DNA of 8,263 nucleotides from an uncultured Clostridium sp. (GTDB lineage: Bacteria; Bacillota; Clostridia; Lachnospirales; Lachnospiraceae). A model generated the notes under the pieces. It saw nothing but the letters and a program-made list of their open reading frames with translations. It did not search any database and was not told the DNA's origin. The position numbers and the translations under genes were made by a program. Where the stretch lies: positions 1 through 8,263 of the forward strand of contig URUX01000111.1 of NCBI GenBank assembly GCA_900551135.1, given 5' to 3'. Of the stretch, positions 1-5,261 are shown one piece after another; the first letter of the stretch is position 1, and the number at the start of each line of letters is the position of its first letter.

Positions 1-294
1 CAGCACACAACGGGTCATGGTCATGATGGAAACGTTAAATCCGGATTGGAAAAAGGACTTTTTCCCAGGCGTTGTCATCAGGTGGTTAAAACCTACCAGA
101 CGCTTTGCATGAAAGTACAGGTAAATATTTTCATCTCCCCGTCTGGTCAGACTGTTTAAAGAGCAGATACCCTCATCCAGCAGATAAACGCAGGCGTCCG
201 GATCTCCCGGAGCGTGGAGTTTCAAATAATAACCCTTGTTCACCTCGAGTTTTGTTCCGTGTTTTTTTAGCAAATTCCAAAAGCGGTAATCCAT
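1..294 (-). CDS. Crp/Fnr-family transcriptional regulator, N-terminal part (cut by window edge)
   Basis: The reverse strand reads open from an ATG at 294 to the window edge, giving 98 codons beginning MDYRFWNLLKKHGTKLEV. An AAAGGAG ribosome site lies at 307-301, seven bases from the ATG. Residues about 15-98 follow the cyclic-nucleotide-binding jelly-roll pattern of Crp/Fnr regulators: KGYYLKLHAPGD, then YLLDEGICSLNSLTRRGDEN (37-56), then a Phe/Leu strand ending RLVGF (65-69), and a strand SIMTMTRCVL at the edge. The dimerisation helix and helix-turn-helix would lie outside the window, so DNA specificity cannot be read. No N-terminal Fnr-type cysteine cluster is seen; Cys35, Cys44 and Cys96 are scattered. 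It is transcribed divergently from the permease-sulfotransferase genes and is the obvious local regulator candidate for them and for asrA. The effector is unknown. Confidence 0.82.
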   Translation of the reverse strand, partial: MDYRFWNLLKKHGTKLEVNKGYYLKLHAPGDPDACVYLLDEGICSLNSLTRRGDENIYLYFHAKRLVGFNHLMTTPGKKSFFQSGFNVSIMTMTRCVL

Positions 295-323
295 GTTAAA
301 CTCCTTTGTTATAATCTTCAGAC

Positions 324-332
324 ATTGTATCA
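324..332 (-). promoter_or_regulatory. Extended -10 promoter for the Crp/Fnr gene
   Basis: On the minus strand this reads TGATACAAT: a TACAAT -10 box preceded by the TGn extension. No good -35 is present at 17 bp (TAGATT). The predicted start near 317 gives a leader of about 23 nt, with the AAAGGAG site at 307-301 and the ATG at 294. Confidence 0.5.
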
Positions 333-351
333 CAAAATAAACAAAAAATCT

Positions 352-411
352 ACAAAGTTAACACAGGTTATATTTTGAAATACATTTTTATGGTACAATT
401 ACACAAAGTTA
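352..411. repeat. Pair of direct repeats ACAAAGTTA flanking the rightward -10 box
   Basis: ACAAAGTTA occurs at 352-360 and again at 403-411, 51 bp apart (close to five helical turns), on either side of the extended -10 at 391-399. The second copy overlaps the Rex-like palindrome. They could be paired protein sites, but the repeat is short and the region is AT-rich. Confidence 0.25.
391..399 (+). promoter_or_regulatory. Extended -10 promoter for the permease-trx-assT genes
   Basis: TGGTACAAT is a TACAAT -10 box with a TGn extension. No convincing -35 lies at 16-18 bp; TTGAAA at 375-380 is only 13 bp away. The predicted start is near 406, giving a leader of about 44 nt before the ATG at 450. 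A second possible rightward extended -10, TGTTATAAT at 307-315, sits over the start region of the divergent regulator gene and would give a longer leader. Confidence 0.5.
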
Positions 412-423
412 TATATTTAACAA
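406..423 (+). promoter_or_regulatory. Rex-like operator candidate at the predicted transcription start
   Basis: The 18-mer AAGTTATATATTTAACAA resembles the clostridial Rex consensus as I recall it, TTGTTAANNNNTTAACAA. The right half is a perfect TTAACAA; the left half keeps GTTA; overall 11 of 14 defined positions match. Its core, GTTATATATTTAAC at 408-421, is an inverted repeat with 6 of 7 pairs. It starts right after the -10 box, a position where binding would block transcription. Rex represses many anaerobic electron-sink genes and leaves DNA when NADH is high, which suits the proposed role of these genes. AT-rich intergenic DNA can give such matches by chance. Confidence 0.4.
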
Positions 424-449
424 TCACTTATAGAAAAGGGGTAAATGAG

Positions 450-1922
450 ATGGCTAACACAGTCGACAAACAAGAGAGAATGTTAACAATTCATTCGCTC
501 ATTGGCGTAGGTATCATGATTTTCTTCCGTTACCTGCCCATCAGTCTTCCGGAAGTAACGCCGGTTGGTATGGAAGTCCTGGGTATCTTCCTGGGCACAT
601 TGTATCTTTGGACCTTTGCAGATCCGATTTGGGGAAGTATCCTTTCTATTGGTATGCTTGGTTTCTCCCACTATGGCACGATGAATGAAGTTCTGGCACA
701 GGCATTCGGTGCTCCTGTAACGGTACAGGTTCTGTTCATGCTGATTATGTCCGGTGGTCTTGCATACTATAAGATTAGTGCATACTTAGGCAGATTCTTC
801 CTGACCAGAAAGTTTACCAATGGCAAACCATGGCTGTTCCTTGGCGTTCTCTGTGCAGGATGCTATTTCATTGCAGGCTTTATTAATGCCTTTACTCCAA
901 TCTTTGTATTGTGGCCGGTTCTGTACGGAATTTTTGATGATGTAGGCTACAAGAAAGGTGATGCATTCCCAAGAGTTGCTCTGACCATGATTGTAATTGC
1001 CTCTCTGATTGGTTTCCCGATGGCTCCGTTCGCACAGAATGGTCTGGCTCTGCTCAGCAACTTTGAAAAGATTACTGCAGAGATGCCTGGCGGCCCGATT
1101 GTAGTAAACAGCGGCGCTTATCTGGCAACAGCTATTATTCTGGGTATGATTATGATTGCAGTTGCAATTTTATTCTGCAAATTTGTGCTTCGTCCAGACG
1201 TTTCCAAGATGAAGAACTTTAATGTAGAAACTTTTGCAAAGAATCCGCTGCCTCCAATGAGTCTGCAGCAGAAATTATACTGTGCTGGATTCGTACTGGT
1301 TATTTTAGGCTTAATGCTTCCGTCCCTGTTCCCAACCCTTCCGCTGATGTCTACCTTAAAGCCGGCTGTATACGGTATCACAATGACAGTAGCAGCACTG
1401 ATGGCAGCTATCCATATTAAGGGACAGCCAATCTTAGACATCCCGAAGGTATTGGCAAATAATGTAAGCTGGGGTTCCTACTTCATTATTATGGCAGCAG
1501 TATTTTTAGGAAGCGTATTAACCAATCCGTCTACTGGTGTTTCCGCATTCCTGGCATATGTACTTTCCCCGATTTTCCAGGGAATGTCTCCAGTTGTATT
1601 TATCGTTCTGATTCTGGGCTTAGGTGCGTTCTTAACCAATATCTGCAACAGTCTGGTTATCGGTATGATTTTACAGCCGATTATTATGACCTACAGTATT
1701 CAGACCGGCGCTGACGCAAGACCAATCGTAACTCTGATGATTCAGTTCGTACTGTTATCTGCAGCAGTTACCCCGGCAGCTTCTCCGTTTGCTGCAATCC
1801 TGCACAGCAACAAAGAGTGGATTCCGACCAAGTATGTATATCAGTACACTCTGCCAATCGTTCTTCTGGAAATGGCAATTATGCTGCTTGTAGGTATTCC
1901 GCTGACCAGTATTTTAATGTAA
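450..1922 (+). CDS. SLC13/DASS-type anion permease (ion transporter superfamily)
   Basis: This is a 490-residue, very hydrophobic inner-membrane protein with about a dozen membrane spans and no signal peptide. The start at 450 (MANTVDKQERML) has an AAAAGGGG ribosome site at 434-441; an upstream in-frame ATG at 375 overlaps the promoter and is rejected. It resembles divalent-anion:sodium symporters. Each half has a hairpin-like element followed by a Pro-containing helix: GFINAFTPIFVLWP around Asn146 to Pro150, and LTNICNSLVIGMILQP around Thr396 to Ser401. A typical SLC13-like segment, AAVTPAASPFAAILHSNKEW, lies around Thr441 to Pro446. The canonical SNT signature is not intact in either half, so this is a divergent member and its substrate cannot be assigned. 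It is the first gene of the rightward set, 82 bp ahead of trxB. From context it could import an organic sulfate ester, or move sulfate, sulfite or a carboxylate. Confidence 0.75.
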   Translation: MANTVDKQERMLTIHSLIGVGIMIFFRYLPISLPEVTPVGMEVLGIFLGTLYLWTFADPIWGSILSIGMLGFSHYGTMNEVLAQAFGAPVTVQVLFMLIMSGGLAYYKISAYLGRFFLTRKFTNGKPWLFLGVLCAGCYFIAGFINAFTPIFVLWPVLYGIFDDVGYKKGDAFPRVALTMIVIASLIGFPMAPFAQNGLALLSNFEKITAEMPGGPIVVNSGAYLATAIILGMIMIAVAILFCKFVLRPDVSKMKNFNVETFAKNPLPPMSLQQKLYCAGFVLVILGLMLPSLFPTLPLMSTLKPAVYGITMTVAALMAAIHIKGQPILDIPKVLANNVSWGSYFIIMAAVFLGSVLTNPSTGVSAFLAYVLSPIFQGMSPVVFIVLILGLGAFLTNICNSLVIGMILQPIIMTYSIQTGADARPIVTLMIQFVLLSAAVTPAASPFAAILHSNKEWIPTKYVYQYTLPIVLLEMAIMLLVGIPLTSILM

Positions 1923-1942
1923 TTGCGATTTGGAAAAAGTTT

Positions 1943-1975
1943 ACTGTAGGGGATTCTGCCAGGATCCTCTACAGT
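1943..1975 (+). promoter_or_regulatory. Intercistronic stem-loop between permease and trxB
   Basis: The arms ACTGTAGGGGAT (1943-1954) and ATCCTCTACAGT (1964-1975) pair over 12 bp with one G-U, around a 9-nt loop. No U-tract follows (TGTTCAAG), so it is not a standard intrinsic terminator. It may set an mRNA 3' end or partially separate permease expression from the trx-assT genes. No clear promoter is seen in the 82-bp gap. Confidence 0.6.
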
Positions 1976-2004
1976 TGTTCAAGTAAGAAAGGAGATTGAT
2001 AACA

Positions 2005-2925
2005 GTGGCACAGTATGATGTAGTGATTATTGGTGCCGGACCGGCAGGCATGACGGCTGCTATTTATGCAGCAAGAGCAGATATGAATGTTCTGATGCTG
2101 GATAAGCTGGCTCCAGGCGGACAGATTATTAATACCAATGAGATACAGAATTACACTGGCGTAGGTACGGTAAATGGCGCTGAACTGGCATATCAGATGT
2201 TTGAACATACACAGCAGTTTGACACCATTACATTTGATTATGCAACTGTAAAGGAAGTAAAAGACAACGGCGCTGAAAAAGTAGTCGTATGCGAAGAGGA
2301 CGGTAAGGAATTTACAGCAAAATCCGTAATTCTTGCAACCGGTACACAGCCCAGATGCCTGGGCATTCCGGGAGAGGACAAGTTTAGGGGCAACGGCGTA
2401 AGCTGGTGTGCAATCTGTGACGGCGCCCAGTACCGCGACAGAGACGTAGTAGTCATTGGCGGCGGAAACTCTGCTGTTGAGGAATCTATTTTCCTGGCAG
2501 GCATGGTCAAATCCCTGACCATCGTTACCATGTTTGATCTGACAGCGGATCCGATTGCATGCGATAAGCTTCGGGCAATGGAAAATGTAACCATTTATCC
2601 ATATCAGGATATTCTGGAAATCACAGGCGATACCAAAGTAGAGGGAGTTCACTTTAAATCCACTCAGAATGGAGAGGAACATACAGTTCAGTGCGACGGC
2701 GTATTTGAATATATCGGTTTAACCCCTACCACAGACTGCTTTAAAGACCTGGGCGTATTAAATAAATTCGGATATGTGGAAGTAGATGAGCATATGGCAA
2801 CGAAAGTTCCGGGTATTTTCGGAGCTGGTGACTGTGTAACCAAGAATCTGCGTCAGGTTATTACAGCCTGTGCAGACGGTGCAATTGCTGCTCAGGAAGC
2901 ATCCCATTACGTTAAAAATTTATAA
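2005..2925 (+). CDS. trxB: Thioredoxin reductase-like flavoprotein lacking the NADPH 2'-phosphate motif
   Basis: The product is 306 residues, normal for low-molecular-weight thioredoxin reductase. The GTG at 2005 is chosen because AAAGGAG at 1988-1994 is 10 bp away; the in-frame TTG at 1996 is only one base from that site. In order: FAD dinucleotide fold GAGPAG (10-15), GGQI in the substrate-side FAD region, ATG near 107, redox pair Cys135-Ala-Ile-Cys138, second dinucleotide fold GGGNSA (152-157), and the C-terminal FAD motif GAGD (273-276) followed by RQVITACADGAIAA. Where NADPH enzymes have HRRxxxR, this one reads TMFDLTA (175-181), with all three arginines missing. NADPH is therefore unlikely as donor; NADH or a ferredoxin-type donor is possible. 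It lies 18 bp before a thioredoxin gene, its probable partner. Confidence 0.9.
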   Translation: MAQYDVVIIGAGPAGMTAAIYAARADMNVLMLDKLAPGGQIINTNEIQNYTGVGTVNGAELAYQMFEHTQQFDTITFDYATVKEVKDNGAEKVVVCEEDGKEFTAKSVILATGTQPRCLGIPGEDKFRGNGVSWCAICDGAQYRDRDVVVIGGGNSAVEESIFLAGMVKSLTIVTMFDLTADPIACDKLRAMENVTIYPYQDILEITGDTKVEGVHFKSTQNGEEHTVQCDGVFEYIGLTPTTDCFKDLGVLNKFGYVEVDEHMATKVPGIFGAGDCVTKNLRQVITACADGAIAAQEASHYVKNL

Positions 2926-2943
2926 TTAAGGAGGAGAAGTACG

Positions 2944-3255
2944 ATGTTAAAAGAAGTAAACAGTGCAGAGTTTAAGGAGCTGGCTGATAAGGGCCTGGTT
3001 CTGGCTGACTTTTTCTCTACTACCTGCGGCCCATGCAAAATGCTGGGATTTGTATTAAAGGATGTAGAAAAAGAGTTCGGTGATGATTTAACCATTTTAA
3101 AAGTAGATTTTGACCAGAACAAAGAATTAACCGCTGAATACGGTGTAGCAGGATATCCGACTTTAATCCTGCTAAAGGATGGAACGGAAGTAAAGCGTCT
3201 TCAGGGATTACAGCAGAAGCCGGTTATTGTAAATATGGTAAAGGAAAATATGTAA
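2944..3255 (+). CDS. trxA: Thioredoxin with TCGPC active site
   Basis: The product is 103 residues, full length for a single-domain cytosolic thioredoxin. The start is supported by AAGGAGG beginning 15 bases upstream of the ATG. The fold landmarks are DFFSTTCGPCK with the redox pair Cys28-Gly-Pro-Cys31, the VDFDQNKEL strand-helix region (54-62), and the cis-proline at GYPTL (Pro72). The usual Trp before CGPC is Thr27, and the first Trp of the canonical DFWAxWCGPC is Phe24, so the active-site face lacks both conserved tryptophans. It probably receives electrons from the adjacent flavoprotein. Its placement directly ahead of two sulfotransferase genes suggests a dedicated client rather than general disulfide reduction; that is inference. 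Trx/TrxR pairs inside clostridial glycine-reductase gene sets are a known precedent for pathway-dedicated copies. Confidence 0.93.
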   Translation: MLKEVNSAEFKELADKGLVLADFFSTTCGPCKMLGFVLKDVEKEFGDDLTILKVDFDQNKELTAEYGVAGYPTLILLKDGTEVKRLQGLQQKPVIVNMVKENM

Positions 3256-3305
3256 GAACTATATTCCAAAAGTAAAAGCAAAAACAAATAATGGAGGAAA
3301 AAGAA

Positions 3306-5180
3306 ATGGGCGTTAATTACATCTATGAGGATCATTTAATTGATCGGCAGTACGAAGCAGAGCAGGCTATGTTAAAGGAGTTTGAGGCAGGAAATTACAC
3401 CATTCAGAATCCTTTAGTAAAGTACAATCTGTACATCATCAGCCCTCTTTCTGCAGTTGTATGTTTTGAGACAGAAGAGGAAACGGCGGTTACAATTACA
3501 GTATTAGGAAAGACCAAAGAAGCAAACATGAGCCATACTTTCCCGAAGGCAAAGAAGCATGTGCTTCCAGTTGTAGGTCTGTATTCCAACTACTCCAACA
3601 AGGTAGAGATTCGCGCATACCGCGGTGAATCCAATGTGATTACCATTGATGTTCCAGACGTATACGAGGGCAAGGAAGTAATCCATTACATGGACACCAC
3701 TCCGGAATATTTACAGGACAATGTAATTTTAGTATCTCCGGCTGGTGAAGATCTGGCTTCTGCATTTGACTACGCAGGTGATGCAAGATGGCATATGAAC
3801 GTAGCTTGCGTATTCGATGTAAAGAGACTGAAAAACGGCAACCTGATTATGGGTTCCAGCCGTCTGATCAAGATGCCTTACTATATGTCCGGACTTTATG
3901 AGATCAGCCCTTGCGGAAAGATTTACAAAGAATTCCGTGTACCAGGCGGTTATCACCATGATGAATTCGAAATGGAAGACGGCAACCTTCTGTGTCTGAC
4001 AGATGATCTGGAAAGCGATACCGTTGAAGACAAGTGCGTTCTGTTAGACAGAAACACTGGTGAGATCTTAAAGACCTGGGATTACAAGAAGTTTTTAGAT
4101 CCAAAGACAGTAAGCCGTTCTGGCAGCTGGTCTGATGAAGACTGGTTCCATAACAATGCAGTATGGTATGACAAGAATACCAATTCTTTAACCTTCTCCG
4201 GCCGTCATATTGACAGTATGGTAAATATCGACTTTGAGACCGGTGAATTAAACTGGATTATCGGTGATCCGGCTGGCTGGCCTCAGGAGATGGTAGACAA
4301 GTATTTCTTCAAGCCAATTGGCAACAACTTTGGATGGCAGTATGAGCAGCACGCAAACGTGATTACACCAAACGGTGACGTAATGTGCTTTGACAACCAT
4401 CACTACGGCTGCAAGCAGGTTGACCGTCCTGCAAAAGAATTAAAGGCAAAAGACAACTACTCCAGAGGCGTTCGTTACCGCATCAACACAAAGGATATGA
4501 CCATTGAGCAGGTTTGGGAATATGGCAAGGACAAGGGCGCTGAGTTCTTCTCTCCATATATCTGTAATGTAGAATACTACAATGAAGGCCATTACATGGT
4601 ACATTCCGGCGGTATTGCATATGACAAAGAAGGCAATCCATCTGAAGCACTTGGCGCATTTGCAAAGGATATGGGCGGCGAGCTTCACAGCATTACCGTT
4701 GAAGTATGCGATAACAAGAAGATGCTGGAAATGGACTGCCCAGGCAACTATTACCGTGGCGAGAAGCTGAAACTGTACAGCGACGGCATCAACTTAGAGT
4801 TAGGCAAGGGCCAGATCTTAGGCGTTATGGGCCATACCAAGGAATTTGAGACTGATATTCCAATGGAAAGCTGCGGCGAACTGCTTCCAGAAAGCTGCAA
4901 TGCAAGAATCGTAGAAGAAGTAGACCGGTTCACCTTCTACTCCAGATTTGAAAAAGGCCAGATGGTTATGATGCTGTTAGAGCAGGGCGAGGAAGTTCAC
5001 AGATACTTCATCTCTACTACAGCAGTTGCTTACCTGGCAATGTGCTGCGGTACCTTCCTGGATTCCGACGAGCGCAATACCAGAACCAGTGTAAATAAGG
5101 CTGGATTAAAGGGTACTTATGATGTAAGAGTGATTGTAGACGATAAGAAGTACGAGACTGGAGTTCAGATTCACTGCTAA
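3306..5180 (+). CDS. assT: Aryl-sulfate sulfotransferase, PAPS-independent type (copy 1)
   Basis: The product is 624 residues. The start at 3306 has GGAGG at 3293-3297, eight bases away; an in-frame ATG at 3291 overlaps that ribosome site and is rejected. The family moves a sulfuryl group from an aryl sulfate to a phenol through a sulfo-histidine, using an N-terminal beta-sandwich and a six-bladed propeller. Visible active-site elements are GGYHHDE (His217, His218), DWFHNNAVWYD (His282), FSGRH (Arg300) and QYEQHAN (His349). The His282-Arg300 distance of 18 equals that recalled for E. coli AssT (His356/Arg374), and His349 would be the sulfated residue (His436 there). The N-terminus MGVNYIYEDHLIDRQ is charged, with no signal peptide or lipobox, so the protein should be cytosolic, unlike the periplasmic enterobacterial enzyme. 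Gene order suggests cooperation with trxBA. The natural donor is unknown. Confidence 0.88.
   Translation: MGVNYIYEDHLIDRQYEAEQAMLKEFEAGNYTIQNPLVKYNLYIISPLSAVVCFETEEETAVTITVLGKTKEANMSHTFPKAKKHVLPVVGLYSNYSNKVEIRAYRGESNVITIDVPDVYEGKEVIHYMDTTPEYLQDNVILVSPAGEDLASAFDYAGDARWHMNVACVFDVKRLKNGNLIMGSSRLIKMPYYMSGLYEISPCGKIYKEFRVPGGYHHDEFEMEDGNLLCLTDDLESDTVEDKCVLLDRNTGEILKTWDYKKFLDPKTVSRSGSWSDEDWFHNNAVWYDKNTNSLTFSGRHIDSMVNIDFETGELNWIIGDPAGWPQEMVDKYFFKPIGNNFGWQYEQHANVITPNGDVMCFDNHHYGCKQVDRPAKELKAKDNYSRGVRYRINTKDMTIEQVWEYGKDKGAEFFSPYICNVEYYNEGHYMVHSGGIAYDKEGNPSEALGAFAKDMGGELHSITVEVCDNKKMLEMDCPGNYYRGEKLKLYSDGINLELGKGQILGVMGHTKEFETDIPMESCGELLPESCNARIVEEVDRFTFYSRFEKGQMVMMLLEQGEEVHRYFISTTAVAYLAMCCGTFLDSDERNTRTSVNKAGLKGTYDVRVIVDDKKYETGVQIHC
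4140..4208 (+). repeat. Near-identical 69-bp segment shared by the two assT genes (copy 1; copy 2 at 6099-6167)
   Basis: The segment encoding DWFHNNAVWYD through FSGRH, which carries the catalytic His and Arg, differs from 6099-6167 at only 4 of 69 bases by direct comparison. The genes otherwise diverge much more. The copies are in the same frame and orientation, so recombination between them would delete about 1.96 kb and leave one intact chimeric sulfotransferase. Confidence 0.85.
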
Positions 5181-5203
5181 TACATAATAATCCGAAACGA
5201 TTG

Positions 5204-5228
5204 CGGGACTCCCAGACTGGGGGTCCCG
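5204..5228 (+). promoter_or_regulatory. GC-rich stem-loop between the two sulfotransferase genes
   Basis: CGGGACTCCC (5204-5213) pairs with GGGGGTCCCG (5219-5228) over 10 bp with one G-U, around the loop AGACT. AATAAT (5186-5191) and ATTATT (5235-5240) can extend pairing outside after an internal loop. The trailing TCATATTATT is only weakly U-rich, so this is either a leaky terminator or an mRNA-stabilising hairpin that would make copy 1 more abundant than copy 2. No new promoter is evident in the 81-bp gap. Confidence 0.65.
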
Positions 5229-5261
5229 GATCATATTATTCGTAAGACAGGAGAATAAAAA

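Noticed and set aside
105..299. Rightward 64-codon open frame at the left end
   Set aside because: It lies antisense to the Crp/Fnr gene, has no ribosome site and no recognisable protein pattern.
375..449. N-terminal extension of the permease from the in-frame ATG at 375
   Set aside because: It overlaps the extended -10 promoter and predicted transcript start, has no ribosome site, and encodes an atypical leader; ATG 450 has AAAAGGGG at the right distance.
1996..2004. TTG start for the thioredoxin reductase at 1996
   Set aside because: It lies one base from the GGAG, too close to initiate; GTG 2005 is 10 bp away and gives the normal N-terminus MAQYDVVIIGAGPAG.
1969..2682. Minus-strand 237-codon open frame opposite trxB
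   Set aside because: It is antisense to a gene with clear FAD and CxxC motifs; its Cys/Tyr/Ile-rich product looks like a shadow and has no start signals.
3291..3305. Alternative start of assT copy 1 at ATG 3291
   Set aside because: The ATGGAGG there contains the ribosome site for ATG 3306, and copy 2 also begins MGV, matching the 3306 start.
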